Assembly: GCF_014201315.1 (NCBI RefSeq)
Contig: NZ_JACHDY010000006.1
Span: 248,001 to 312,000 of the forward strand
Source of the DNA: Edaphobacter lichenicola
GTDB lineage: Bacteria; Acidobacteriota; Terriglobia; Terriglobales; Acidobacteriaceae
Reading direction: 5' to 3'
DNA: 64,000 nucleotides
This document shows, piece by piece, positions 36,001-44,589 of this stretch. The position numbers and the translations under genes were made by a program. Position 1 is the first letter of the stretch. Each line of letters begins with the position of its first letter. Below the pieces are notes generated by a model. It did not search any database and was not told the DNA's origin. It was given only the letters and a program-made list of their open reading frames with translations.

Positions 36001-38267
36001 AGGTTGGCGAAGCCGCCGTCGCCTGTGTTTCCTGCGATGCCGGTACCGAGAGTGGTCGAGATGTTGCTGCCGTTGCTGGTGGTAGAGACGAAGACGGTGT
36101 AAACGAGATTGGCGGTGGCATCGGCGATGTAGAGGTCTCCAGCTGCATCGAAGGCGAGGGAAGAGGGAGCGAGGATAGCGGTGCCGGTGGCCTGTCCGGG
36201 AACGGTGGTCGTCGCAGCTCCATTGCCGGCGACCTGATGAATGATGCCAAATTTATCGACGGCGTAGACGAGGTGGCCGCCAGTGTCGGCGATGTACAGG
36301 ATGCCAGTGGTGTCGAGGATAAGTCCGCCCGGTGAGACGAAGCTGGCGGTGGTGGCAAGGACGCCATCGGCGGAGGTATTGTTGCCACTTCCTGCGATCG
36401 TACGACTGCCGCCGCCCGCAAAGACCTCGATCACGTTGTGGGCTGAGCCGGCCTGGGCGATGAAGAGGTTGTCGAAGCCATCGACGTAGATGGATGTGGG
36501 AGTGTTAAGTCCGGTGACGTAGCTGGTGTTCAGGCTGCCGTCGACCCCGAAGCGGGCGACCGTGCCGTGGACTGCGTCGGTGATGAAGTAGTTGCCTGTG
36601 GAGTCGATCGCGATGGCCGAGGAAGTGAGTAGACCGGAGCCTCCCGGAATGATGGGGAATGGAATTCCTCCGCTAACCGGAAGGAAAAGAAGATTGCCGG
36701 TGCCGGGGGTTGCGCCCGTCTCGAGGATGTACGCGTTGCCCGCGGGGTCAACCGTAACGGCAGAGGGCGCCGTGAGAGCGCTGACGACGGTCTTGACGAT
36801 ACCGGGGGTGAATACACCGAGCGAGCCGGTTGCCGTGCCCTCGAGGCCCTGGGAGATGCTGTTCCCGGAGATCGAGTCAACGAGCTTGATGGGGGCGCTG
36901 CGCAGACCTAGAAGAGTAGGTGTGAAGCGCACAAAGACCTGGCAGGTGACAGGCGGGGCTCCTGGCGCGGCGGGGGTAAGGACGCCTGTGCAGGTATTTG
37001 TGGTGATGTTGAAGTCTGGCCCCGACGTAACGGTAAGGTTCACCTTTTGGTTGACGGCGAAGGTGACCGGAAGGCCGGCGCTAAGACTGCCGACTGGGGT
37101 AGCGGGAAAGATGATGTTACTGCTGAGTTTGCGCAGGATGCTGTTGGCAGAGTCGGCCAGAGAGAAGTTGCCAAGGCTGTCGACGGCCATTCCGCGGGGA
37201 CCGTTAAGAGGGAAGTTGAGGGCGGAGGTTCCGTCCTGAACCGGGCTGTAGGAGCCGGAGGCACCATTGGGTAGACCCGCGACAATGGTCGTGCTGCCTG
37301 AGCCAAGGACGTAACTGACGACGACGTCGGGACTGGTCTCGGTAATGTAGAGCGACTGCGTGGGTGAGAAGGCTAAACCGTAGGGTCTGTCCAGGCCAGT
37401 GGCGATCGTGCCCGAGTTGTCATTGGAACACTGGCCAACGGCTGTTTGGAAGGTTGCGAGACCGACGACCTGGCGAACGCAGTTGTTGCCCGTATCTGCG
37501 ATGAAGAGATCTCCTGCGCCACTAATAGCAAGACCAGAGGGACCGTTCAGAGCGACGCTGCCGGTGATGCCCACGCAGGTTGTAGGAACGAGTGCGGAGG
37601 GTGCGCCAGCGACCACGCAGAGGCTGGCGGCAGGAGCCTGAAGCAGTACCTGATAGTTGCTGAGAGTGGCGGGGACTTCAGTATCCTGAATCGCGATGTA
37701 GAGGTTGTTGCTGGTGTCTAGGACGAGACCGTTGGGGTTTGGAGTGGCGGAGACTGCCGAGCCGCAAGTGCCGGAGACGGTGGTGAGAGAGGCGACACCT
37801 GAGGCTCCGGCGGCGAGTCTGCGGACGCAGTTGTGACTGCTATCTGCGATGTAAAGATTGTTGGTGCTGTCTACGGCGAGGCCCGTGGGCTGGTACAGGC
37901 CCTGGGCGGGCGTCGGGGTGCTGTTCGACGCTGTGGAACAGGTGTCGCCCTTACCCGAGACGGCGAGTCCGACCAGCGTGCTCATCGAACCTGAGGTGTC
38001 GATCTTGCGAACGCAGTTGTTCAGGGTATCCGAGATATATTGATTGCCGTTTGAATCGAAGACGATATAGGACGGAGTGTTGAGACTGACCGTTGTCGCC
38101 GGTCCGAAGTCCCCGTTGAACCCCGGTGTGATGGTTCCGGCATATCGAGTTCCGCTCTGCACCAAGGTCAGGGCCTGGGCGTGCGCTAGAGACGGAGTGA
38201 TGGTGTATGCGACAAGAACCACCAGTGCAGAGAGAGTCTGGACACCAGAGAGACGGCTGAGATGCAT
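33030..38267 (-). CDS. Giant secreted NHL / choice-of-anchor D / MBG / Ig-like repeat protein
   Basis: A 1745-residue surface or exported protein. A signal peptide (LSALVVLVAYTITPSLAHAQ) is followed by NHL-type beta-propeller repeats, e.g. PTGLAVDSTNNLYIADS, through about residue 790. A choice-of-anchor-D-like module (GSTCNLGFVFTPTAMGS) comes next, then Ig-like segments and six MBG-type repeats with the pattern A(N/S)R-YG--NP-F. A final Ig-like domain leads to a basic LRRRRK stretch next to a hydrophobic segment (LAVILLSFGILGLAGC), whose LAGC looks like an internal anchor. AGGAG precedes the ATG. Probable role: adhesion or cell-surface structure; no catalytic motif. Confidence 0.85.
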   Translation of the reverse strand: MHLSRLSGVQTLSALVVLVAYTITPSLAHAQALTLVQSGTRYAGTITPGFNGDFGPATTVSLNTPSYIVFDSNGNQYISDTLNNCVRKIDTSGSMSTLVGLAVSGKGDTCSTASNSTPTPAQGLYQPTGLAVDSTNNLYIADSSHNCVRRLAAGASGVASLTTVSGTCGSAVSATPNPNGLVLDTSNNLYIAIQDTEVPATLSNYQVLLQAPAASLCVVAGAPSALVPTTCVGITGSVALNGPSGLAISGAGDLFIADTGNNCVRQVVGLATFQTAVGQCSNDNSGTIATGLDRPYGLAFSPTQSLYITETSPDVVVSYVLGSGSTTIVAGLPNGASGSYSPVQDGTSALNFPLNGPRGMAVDSLGNFSLADSANSILRKLSSNIIFPATPVGSLSAGLPVTFAVNQKVNLTVTSGPDFNITTNTCTGVLTPAAPGAPPVTCQVFVRFTPTLLGLRSAPIKLVDSISGNSISQGLEGTATGSLGVFTPGIVKTVVSALTAPSAVTVDPAGNAYILETGATPGTGNLLFLPVSGGIPFPIIPGGSGLLTSSAIAIDSTGNYFITDAVHGTVARFGVDGSLNTSYVTGLNTPTSIYVDGFDNLFIAQAGSAHNVIEVFAGGGSRTIAGSGNNTSADGVLATTASFVSPGGLILDTTGILYIADTGGHLVYAVDKFGIIHQVAGNGAATTTVPGQATGTAILAPSSLAFDAAGDLYIADATANLVYTVFVSTTSNGSNISTTLGTGIAGNTGDGGFANLAQISNPVSIAVEGNSYLFEVDNGNSAVREITYPNPTLAFGSVVVGQSSFVVQQTLSNFGSAPFTLNGAITSSDPHFTIDPGTTTCGTTIIAGSTCNLGFVFTPTAMGSLTASVSIISNAYNSPLTLTLTGTGRVIAPLQFTLPAETEVYGQPFSQAVNVTNSSPSPTGTITFSLGARVLCTVSATLGVGSTCNALNTGLAVGTYGITFTYSGDTNYLPATGNTTLTVTPAPLTVTVNSISRLYGASNPAFTGSLTGVASGDTVLVAYSSVATATSPVGTYPIIATLTTAGTTSLSNYAVTNTPGILTVTPIPITVTVINVSRQYGQSNPPFNSTTLGVLNGNTVSGGTINGDILTIAYSSPATVTSPAGTYPINATITGANAGNYAVIVTPGTLTVTQAILTITVANATRIYGAANPVFTSTVSGALNGDTFTNSYSTTATVASPVGSYPINDTVGGPASSNYTIQVTPGTLAITQASVTVNVAANNATRSYGAADPTFTSTVTGALNGDTFIITYATTDTPTSAVGTYIVVPTVSGPATSNYSTVTTTNGTLTISPATLTVTANNATRVYDTANPAFTGTTSGLLKGDAVATTYSSPAVINSPVGAYPIIPSVSGAALSNYSVNLVNGSLSITQNQAALVINVNSASRLYGAPNPAFSGTVTGVVPGDDVVVSYTTTATPASPAGQYSIGASVSGTSAGNYIATIHPGTLDVSPINTVTTVTSSGSPAAAGANVTFTGTVTSTTGVPTGTVNFSDGSNLLGTGTINSSGVATFSTSALTSGSHTITASFQANTNFSTSSATLTQIINAPVGSFTISATPPTQLIRGPGTTTYQVTLTSVGGFAGQINLSCSGLPADATCTFASNPTLTAGGTATVALTINTTAADAKLRDPSIPSLSPGDLAPITAAAVFPVELTGLGIFFAGLRRRRKPGTQKIRLLAVILLSFGILGLAGCCFNTTFQTYTVSVTGTSASLTTQAQSTSVFLSVGN
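33850..35320 (-). repeat. Six tandem MBG-type repeats inside the giant protein gene
   Basis: Six units of about 75-85 codons each carry the consensus hydrophobic-T-V-x-N-(A/S)-x-R-x-Y-G-x-x-N-P-x-F, then a G-D-x-(F/V/L) turn and a closing S-N-Y-x-(V/I) to P-G-T-L. The repetition is at protein level with diverged DNA, so the array is old. Repeat number may vary between strains. Confidence 0.75.
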
Positions 38268-38700
38268 GGGGTGAAGCTCCTAGGTTCGCGCGCTGCAGTG
38301 AATCAGAACGGACGGCGTAAATAGCAGGTAAAACGACTCTTCGGAGTTGTGGCCCCTCCGATGAAGGTCGATATCCGGTCTCCTGCGCCAAAAGTATTGC
38401 ATATAGAGGGTTTGGGGGAACTACCTATAAAGTGGCAGTTGCAGACGCCTCTGGACGGTTGAGTTTTTGGCGAGATTAGAGCAAGGCTCCCGGCAGGAGC
38501 GCGAGCAGGGAGACGGTTTCTCCGGGAGACACACCGGTCCCTTCGCGAAGGTTCACCCCTAATTACAGGAGCGATTCTTACGCTTTGAGCAGCTCATTCT
38601 GGGAGTGATCGGGTGCTCTGGTGCCTTCCGTTTTGATGGACAGATGAGACTGTCGGCGTGGAGAATGGGAGTTAGAGTCGATGGAAAGAGGACTTCTGGC
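38268..38700. promoter_or_regulatory. Divergent intergenic region with inverted repeat
   Basis: This 433-base region lies between the giant protein gene (minus) and the XdhC gene (plus). At 38419-38440 AACTACC and GGCAGTT form seven-base arms (six of seven paired) around TATAAAGT, about 150 bp before the giant protein ATG. A longer ATG frame from 38605 runs into XdhC, but its own site is poor. No RNA gene is recognised. Confidence 0.35.
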
Positions 38701-39822
38701 ATGAGAGAAGGTCGGCAGATCGTTCGGCTGTGGCGTCAGGGAGGAGCAGTTGCTCTGGTAACGCTTGTGCGGACCGAGGGATCGAGTTATCGACGTCCTG
38801 GAGCCCGCCTGCTGCTGGGCAAGCAAGGAGAATACGCCGGGACGATCAGCGGAGGGTGCCTGGAGGCCGAAGTGGTGCGCAAGGCAGCGTGGCTGATTCG
38901 GGAGGGCGCCATAATGGAACGGTATTCGACGATGTTTGACGATACGGCGGAGATGCCGTTTGGGTTAGGGTGCGGCGGCATTGTCGATCTGCTGATCGAA
39001 CCTGTCGATACTCCTGAGTGCCGAGTTGTACTCACGGCACTGGAGGGTGCGCTGCTAGGGGACGAAGTAACGGTGCTGACCTGGCTGCCACGTATAGGGA
39101 GGCCATTGGAACGTGCGGTGTTGGCTGCCAACTGGGACTTTACGTTTGCCAGCGAAGGGCTGACAGAGCTTGAACTTGTCGAGGCGAGAGCTGGCGTGCT
39201 GAAGGGTGGAATTGACAACTCAGACTCGGGAGTTTTTGTGGAACGAATCACGGCTCCGCAGCGGTTGTTCGTTCTGGGGGCGGGCGATGATGCGAAGCCG
39301 GTAGTAAGCATTGCGGCTCTCCTGGGTTGGAGCGTCTCGGTGCTGGATGGACGGGCGCAGATGGCTCGCGCGGATCGGTTTCCCGAGGCAGAGCGGGTAG
39401 TCGCGGCATCTGCTGCGTCGAGTGAAGTTCGGTCGATTCGTCAGGACGATGCAGTGGTGCTGATGACACATAGTTATGAGCAGGACAGGGAACTGCTGGC
39501 GGCGGTGTTGCCGTTGCATCCCAGGTACCTGGGTCTGCTGGGGGCGCGGCACCGGAGTTCGTTGTTGGTAAGCGAGGCTGCAGCGATGTTGGGGTGGACT
39601 GTCGGTGCATGCTGCGACAGTATCTATGCGCCGGTGGGATTGGACCTTGGTGGGGACGGGCCTCAGGCTATTGCTCTCGCGGTTATCGCGGAGGTGCAAG
39701 CATGCTGCATGGGGAAACTGGGAGCTTCGCGCAGGTTGACACCGCAGGAGGTTGAGAGACACCTGGCGGAGGGTGGCGCGGCGCGGTATCTGCAAAAACA
39801 ATGTGCGCTGGACGTTGCGTGA
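38701..39822 (+). CDS. XdhC/CoxI-family molybdoenzyme maturation protein
   Basis: A 373-residue cytoplasmic protein with an N-terminal XdhC/CoxI domain (GGAVALVTLVRTEGSSYRRPG, here in part, and GTISGGCLEAEVV) and a C-terminal Rossmann-type domain (LFVLGAGDDAKPVVSIAALLGW). XdhC proteins bind molybdenum cofactor, promote its sulfuration and insert it into xanthine dehydrogenase-type enzymes. AAAGAGGA lies eight bases before the ATG at 38701. It is coupled to the nucleotidyltransferase gene and converges on the molybdoenzyme genes it would serve. Confidence 0.93.
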   Translation: MREGRQIVRLWRQGGAVALVTLVRTEGSSYRRPGARLLLGKQGEYAGTISGGCLEAEVVRKAAWLIREGAIMERYSTMFDDTAEMPFGLGCGGIVDLLIEPVDTPECRVVLTALEGALLGDEVTVLTWLPRIGRPLERAVLAANWDFTFASEGLTELELVEARAGVLKGGIDNSDSGVFVERITAPQRLFVLGAGDDAKPVVSIAALLGWSVSVLDGRAQMARADRFPEAERVVAASAASSEVRSIRQDDAVVLMTHSYEQDRELLAAVLPLHPRYLGLLGARHRSSLLVSEAAAMLGWTVGACCDSIYAPVGLDLGGDGPQAIALAVIAEVQACCMGKLGASRRLTPQEVERHLAEGGAARYLQKQCALDVA

Positions 39823-40376
39823 GGCGCATTGGCGCGGTGATTCTCGCGGCTGGAGCTTCGAGGCGGCTGGGGGAGCCGAAGCAACTGGTAAAGGTTGGAG
39901 CGGAAAATCTGTTGGAACGTTCGGTGAGGGTTGGTCATGAGGCTGGGTTCTCACCGGTGATTGTGGTGTTGGGGGCTTCGGCGGAATCGATCGAGGCGGC
40001 GTGTAAGTTGGGGGACGCTGAGGTTTTGATAAATGAAAGCTGGAGCGAGGGGATGGGTGCTTCCGTGCGAGTCGGTGTGGGGGCTCTGCGAGACGTGGAT
40101 GGCTGTGTATTGATGACTTGTGATATGCCGGCTGTAACGGCTACACACTTGCGAACTTTGTCGGCTTCGGGAGAGGTAACAGGGTCAGCATATGCCGGGT
40201 GGAGAGGAGTGCCAGCTTATTTTCCGGCGGCATCTTTTGAGGATCTGATGAAGTTGCGGGGCGATGCCGGCGCAAAGAATCTATTGCGGTCGGCGCCTTG
40301 TGTCGCATTGGCCGGCGGGGAGTTGGATGTGGATACGATTGAAGATCTGGAACGTGCGCGTGCGTTGTTTGGGTAG
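39819..40376 (+). CDS. MobA-like / MocA-type nucleotidyltransferase
   Basis: A 185-residue NTP transferase-like protein with the nucleotide loop AVILAAGASRRLGEPKQLV at its start and the metal-binding stretch LMTCDMPAV. In MocA-type enzymes this fold makes the cytosine dinucleotide form of molybdopterin for xanthine dehydrogenase-family enzymes. I take the GTG at 39819, which overlaps the XdhC stop as GTGA; an ATG at 39801 is the alternative. It ends 18 bases from the convergent FAD-subunit gene. Cofactor specificity is inferred from context. Confidence 0.88.
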   Translation: MRRIGAVILAAGASRRLGEPKQLVKVGAENLLERSVRVGHEAGFSPVIVVLGASAESIEAACKLGDAEVLINESWSEGMGASVRVGVGALRDVDGCVLMTCDMPAVTATHLRTLSASGEVTGSAYAGWRGVPAYFPAASFEDLMKLRGDAGAKNLLRSAPCVALAGGELDVDTIEDLERARALFG

Positions 40377-40394
40377 AGGTTCTCTCCGGATGTG

Positions 40395-41252
40395 TTAGAG
40401 GGTGTCCAGGAACTCTTCGAGGAGGTTGGCGGCAACTGCAGCGCGGTATTTTGCTGTGCTGCGGATGTCATCGATGGGAAGGGTCTCGCTCAGTAATGCG
40501 CTGCGGGCGGCGGCGATAGTGGCAGGCGTTACAGGTTGGTTGAGGAGAGACTGTTCGGTGGCGATGAGGCGGGCAGGAGTCTCGCGCAGGCTGGCGGCTC
40601 CGATGCGGATGCTTTCGATTACGCCACGATTTGTGCGGGCGATTGCAGCGATAGCGACCTTCGAGATGGCCTGGGCGTTTCGAGTCCCTACCTTGCGGAT
40701 GTAGGTTTTGTAACCGATCAAGTTACGTGAGAGGGTGATGCTGTGGAGGAGCTCGTCTGGGGCGAGTGCGGTTTTCTTGTAGCTGAGGTGGAAGTCGCGG
40801 TAAGGAATTGTGCGACTGCCGTGAGTTGAGACGAGGGTGACGGTGGCGTCGTAAGCGAGCAGGGCGGGAGGGGAGTCGGCGGCGGGGCTGGCATTGACGA
40901 TGTTGCCGCCGATGGTGCCACGATTCTGGTTCGCAATCGAGCCGGTCCAGCTCGCGGCCTGAGGGAGAAGGGAGAGTTCGCTTGTAATGATGGGGTGGTT
41001 GCGAATGTCGGTGAAGGTGGTGCCGGCACCGATACTAATAGCGTCAGGGGTGACTTCAATGAAGCGAAGCTCTTCGAGGTTCCAGAGAGAGACGAGTTTT
41101 TTGGGCTGAAGACGCCCTGCGCCTAGCGCTACCATCAACTCGGTACCGCCGGCGATGGGCGTGTATCGATCGGGCGAGTCGGCGAGGATCTGAAGAATTG
41201 CGTCGAGCGATTTTGGGGCGACGAGCTCGTATTGGGTGATGTTGGAGCGCAT
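40395..41252 (-). CDS. Xanthine dehydrogenase-family FAD-binding subunit
   Basis: A 285-residue subunit of the molybdopterin-FAD type. The FAD loops are visible as YTPIAGGTELMVALG and the segment TIGGNIVNASPAADSPPALLAYDA, quoted in part. The C-terminal CO-dehydrogenase flavoprotein domain ends the protein. It passes electrons from the 2Fe-2S subunit to the acceptor. Its ATG directly follows the stop of the 2Fe-2S subunit gene (TAAATG), so the three subunits form one operon. Confidence 0.93.
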   Translation of the reverse strand: MRSNITQYELVAPKSLDAILQILADSPDRYTPIAGGTELMVALGAGRLQPKKLVSLWNLEELRFIEVTPDAISIGAGTTFTDIRNHPIITSELSLLPQAASWTGSIANQNRGTIGGNIVNASPAADSPPALLAYDATVTLVSTHGSRTIPYRDFHLSYKKTALAPDELLHSITLSRNLIGYKTYIRKVGTRNAQAISKVAIAAIARTNRGVIESIRIGAASLRETPARLIATEQSLLNQPVTPATIAAARSALLSETLPIDDIRSTAKYRAAVAANLLEEFLDTL

Positions 41253-41723
41253 TTATTCGGCGACTCCGGCCAGAGCTGCGGCCTGCACAGCATTGAAGAT
41301 ACGAATGTAGCCAGTGCAGCGGCAGAGATTGCCGGAGAGGCCTTCCTGAATTTGTAACGATGTAGGGTGCGGATATTTTTTGAGCAAGTGATGCGTAGCG
41401 AGGATCATGCCGGGAGTGCAGATGCCGCATTGTGCTCCCCCGTTTTCCAGAAAGCACTGCTGGATTGGGTGAAGCTGTTCGGTGATTGCGACGCCTTCGA
41501 TGGTGGTAATCCGTGCTCCTTCCGCTTGAAGGATGGGGACGAGGCAGGAGTTGACCAGATCGTCATTCATCAGAACCGAACAGGAGCCGCATTCCCCCTC
41601 GCCGCAGCCTTCCTTTGCTCCTGTAAGGTGTAGGTCTTCGCGGAGAACGTCGAGGAGACGCTTCATCGGAGGAGCTTCGATGAACTTTGTCTGACCGTTG
41701 ATAGTGAGTTGAATGGGGGTCAT
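41253..41723 (-). CDS. Xanthine dehydrogenase-family 2Fe-2S subunit
   Basis: A 156-residue ferredoxin-type subunit. The plant-type cluster motif is EGCGEGECGSCSVLMND with a further Cys in VNSCLVP. The second cluster motif is QCGICTPGMI with GNLCRCTGY. It links the molybdenum centre to FAD. The start overlaps the large-subunit stop as ATGA, and the stop abuts the FAD subunit start. Confidence 0.95.
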   Translation of the reverse strand: MTPIQLTINGQTKFIEAPPMKRLLDVLREDLHLTGAKEGCGEGECGSCSVLMNDDLVNSCLVPILQAEGARITTIEGVAITEQLHPIQQCFLENGGAQCGICTPGMILATHHLLKKYPHPTSLQIQEGLSGNLCRCTGYIRIFNAVQAAALAGVAE

Positions 41724-44071
41724 GCGGTGGCCTCGCTAAAGACGGGACCGGCAATGGCGGGATCTAGCGACTCGCTGCCTGCTCCGGGTGCACTGGTCAT
41801 GCGCTCGAAGATGTCTTCCGGGAGGAGTGGGATTTCGGTGAAGGCGATGCCGGTGGCGTGCTCGATGGCGTTGAGGATGGCGGGTGCGGGCCCGTCCATG
41901 GGGAGTTCGCCGATGCCTTTAGCGCCGAAGGCTCCGTGGGGACTTGGAATCTCTTCGAAGGTGACGTGGATGGGCGGTACATCGGCGCTGGTGGGCATGA
42001 TGTAGTTGGTCATCTGGTTGTTGGCAAGACGGCCGTTGTTCCAGATGCATTTTTCGTAGAGCGCGTAGCCGACGCCCTGGGCAACTCCGCCTTCGATCTG
42101 GCCGGCGGCGAGGATTGGGTGAAGGACCTTTCCTACTTCCTGCAGGGCGTAAAAGTTGGTCACGCTTGCCGAGTAGGTGGTGGTGTCGACGGCGACCTCG
42201 GCGACGTAGACGGCCCAGGCGTAGGCGGGATAGGCTTCGCCGCTGTAGGTCTCGTCGTCCCAGAAGATGTCGCCGGGAGACTGGTAGCGTGCCTCGGTTT
42301 TGAGGGAGCCGTGCTCGGCGAGATAGTGGAGCGCCGCGGGGCGGAAGTCTTCGGGGCTGAAGTCGTGAGGCGGCTCGGAGGCAACGGCAGATCCCCCCGT
42401 TGCGCTGCGGGATGACGAAAAAGGAGCGAGTGTGGCGAGGAGGGACTGCGCGGCGCGTTCAACGAGTTTGCCGACCACCATAGCGGTGCGGCTGGCTACG
42501 GTGGGGCCGGAGTTAGGGACTTGGCCGGTGTCGGGTTGGGCGATGAGGATCTGGTCGTAGGGGAGGTGGAGGGTCTGGGCGGCGATCTGGCAGAGGATGG
42601 TGTTGGTGCCCTGGCCGAACTCGGTGGAGGAGACGAGGAGGCGGGGTTGGCCTTCGGGTGTGAGCTCGATCTCGACGAGGGAGTTGAGGCGGCGCTCGCC
42701 GGAGCCGGTGAAGCCTGCGCCGTGGAAGAAGGAGGCGAAGCCTATGCCGCGCTTGATGGTGCTGGTTGGGTTCTCGCGGTCGAACTGCTCGCGTTTGGCG
42801 TGGTAGTTGGACTCTTCGAGTGCTCGCGTGAGCAGGTGCTGCATATCGACGGGGTCTTTGAGGAGCTGTCCGGTTGCGGTGTGGCCGCCGGTGCCCAGGA
42901 AGTTGCGGCGGCGCAGCTCTTCCGGTGTGAGTCCGACTACCTTTGCAATCTTGTCCATGTGGCGTTCGAGCGCAAAGATGCTTTGCGGTGCGCCGAAGCC
43001 GCGGAAGGCCCCGTGGGGCGGAATATTTGTTGCCACGGCTTTGGCGCGGACGGTGAGGTGGGGCCAGTGGTAGGGGCCGGGGGCGTGGATGGTGCCTCGG
43101 GAGAGGACTACAGGGGAGAGGGTGGCGTAGGCTCCACCGTCGATGGCGAAGTCTATCTCGCCGGCGAGGAGCTTGCCGTCCTTGCTGACGGCGGTGCGGT
43201 GGCGGGTGCGGCTGGGGTGGCGTTTGGTGGTGGCGGCCATGTCTTCGGCGCGGTCGTAGCAGAGCTTGACGGGGTGGCCCGACTTCATGGCGAGGAGGGC
43301 GGCGTGGCTGCCGATGACGGAGGGGAAGTCCTCCTTGCCGCCGAAGGCTCCGCCGGTCTCGGTCTGGATGACTCGGCACTTCTCGGCGGGGAGGTTGAAG
43401 ACCAGCTCGAGGGCGTGGACGAGGTAGTACGGGCACTGCATCGAGCCTCTTACCGTGACTCCCTTCTCTGTGTCGTACTCGGCGATGACTCCGTTGTTCT
43501 CGATGTAGAGCTGCTCCTGGGCTCCGGTGCGGTACTCGCCTTCGACGATGTAGTCGGCGGTCTGCCAGATCTCGTCGGGGATCGGCTTCTGGTCCTTCTG
43601 CATGAGGTAGGTCTTGAAGGTGTTGGCTTGCTCGCCTTCCCCCCAAATGATCTGGTCTTTTTTTTCGGAGTCTTCTATCGAGTAGATGGCGGGGAGTTCT
43701 TCGTAGGTGATGTGGACCGCGGCTACGGCGGCGGGGAGTACGGAGCGGTTGGGGTGGGCTAGGAGGAGGATGGGCTCTTCGGCGTGGTTGACGTGGGTGA
43801 CGGCGAGGCAGGGGTGGTCTTTGGTGAGGTGGACGATGCAGTTTTCGCCGGGGATGTCGGCGGCGGAGACGATGGTGTATTCGTTCCAGGGGATGGTGGG
43901 GTCGAAGGCGATGGAGGTGATGCGGCCGCGGGGGATGGTGCTGCGGACGGTGGCTCCGAACCACATGCCGGGGAGGGTGATGTCGTCGACGTACTGGGCG
44001 CGGCCGAGGACCTTGTCTCGTCCCTCTTTGCGGATGGGGGAGCTGCCAACGATCTGAGGCTGGCTGGTCAT
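41720..44071 (-). CDS. Xanthine dehydrogenase-family molybdopterin-binding large subunit
   Basis: A 783-residue catalytic subunit. It opens with KVLGRAQYVDDITLPGM, has the aldehyde oxidase N-domain followed by the molybdopterin domain, with GGAFGGKEDFP, PPHGAFRGFGAPQ, STEFGQGTNTI and the active-site glutamate region FGAKGIGELP near the end. I choose the ATG at 44071; a 49-residue extension to 44218 is Pro-rich and unlike the family. Substrate is uncertain: purine, aldehyde, nicotinate or related hydroxylations fit. Genes for subunits and for XdhC and MocA make a full module. Confidence 0.92.
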   Translation of the reverse strand: MTSQPQIVGSSPIRKEGRDKVLGRAQYVDDITLPGMWFGATVRSTIPRGRITSIAFDPTIPWNEYTIVSAADIPGENCIVHLTKDHPCLAVTHVNHAEEPILLLAHPNRSVLPAAVAAVHITYEELPAIYSIEDSEKKDQIIWGEGEQANTFKTYLMQKDQKPIPDEIWQTADYIVEGEYRTGAQEQLYIENNGVIAEYDTEKGVTVRGSMQCPYYLVHALELVFNLPAEKCRVIQTETGGAFGGKEDFPSVIGSHAALLAMKSGHPVKLCYDRAEDMAATTKRHPSRTRHRTAVSKDGKLLAGEIDFAIDGGAYATLSPVVLSRGTIHAPGPYHWPHLTVRAKAVATNIPPHGAFRGFGAPQSIFALERHMDKIAKVVGLTPEELRRRNFLGTGGHTATGQLLKDPVDMQHLLTRALEESNYHAKREQFDRENPTSTIKRGIGFASFFHGAGFTGSGERRLNSLVEIELTPEGQPRLLVSSTEFGQGTNTILCQIAAQTLHLPYDQILIAQPDTGQVPNSGPTVASRTAMVVGKLVERAAQSLLATLAPFSSSRSATGGSAVASEPPHDFSPEDFRPAALHYLAEHGSLKTEARYQSPGDIFWDDETYSGEAYPAYAWAVYVAEVAVDTTTYSASVTNFYALQEVGKVLHPILAAGQIEGGVAQGVGYALYEKCIWNNGRLANNQMTNYIMPTSADVPPIHVTFEEIPSPHGAFGAKGIGELPMDGPAPAILNAIEHATGIAFTEIPLLPEDIFERMTSAPGAGSESLDPAIAGPVFSEATA

Positions 44072-44589
44072 GAGCGGTGTTGCATAAGGATAGACGAAGT
44101 TTCGTGGGTTGGGAGGAAACGTTGGGGCCCGGTACCCCCCTCCCCCCTTGGGGTATTTTGGGAGTAAGGTATTTAGTTTGAGCGGCTTGCAGGGGGTTGG
44201 TGGCTGCAAAGTGTTCAAACCAAATGGGTTGCGTACAAAATACTTATTTTCAATAGGTTGCGCGACGTTGGATCGGTGCCTGCGGAGATTGGGGGAGAAG
44301 GCGGCGGCTGTGCCTTGTTTTTCACCGCTGTATCCATTAAATTTCTACCGCTGTATCCATTATAGAAGATGGAGAGGAACTGATACGCCACGTGATTTCG
44401 CTGGATTGGCGCGGGGTTTCGTCGTTTGGGGGGTTGACAGATCTTCGGGGTGGGTTCGGGTATCCGTCTTTGTGGGTATCTTTCGGTTGACGGCGTTGGG
44501 TTGTGGGCCGAAACTGGCTGGGAATCGAGTGACTAGTGGTGGGCCAGACTGCGGTCTTGAGATATCTCACACTGGATGGGAGAGATGCG
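44072..44589. other. Intergenic region with a short tandem repeat
   Basis: The region between the molybdoenzyme and the AhpD-like gene holds ACCGCTGTATCCATTA at 44324-44339 and again at 44347-44362, a 23-base period. The AhpD-like ribosome site TGGGAGAGA is at 44577-44585. No other feature is supported. Confidence 0.5.

Noticed and set aside
34572..36335. A long plus-strand frame of 587 codons within the giant protein gene
   Set aside because: It is the antisense shadow of repeated Thr/Val/Gly codons; its product is a Gly/Asp/Arg-rich sequence with no domain, while the minus strand has clear MBG repeats.
42513..43964. A minus-strand frame of 483 codons in the molybdoenzyme region
   Set aside because: It is an out-of-frame Arg/Pro/His-rich reading of the high-GC large-subunit gene without any family feature.
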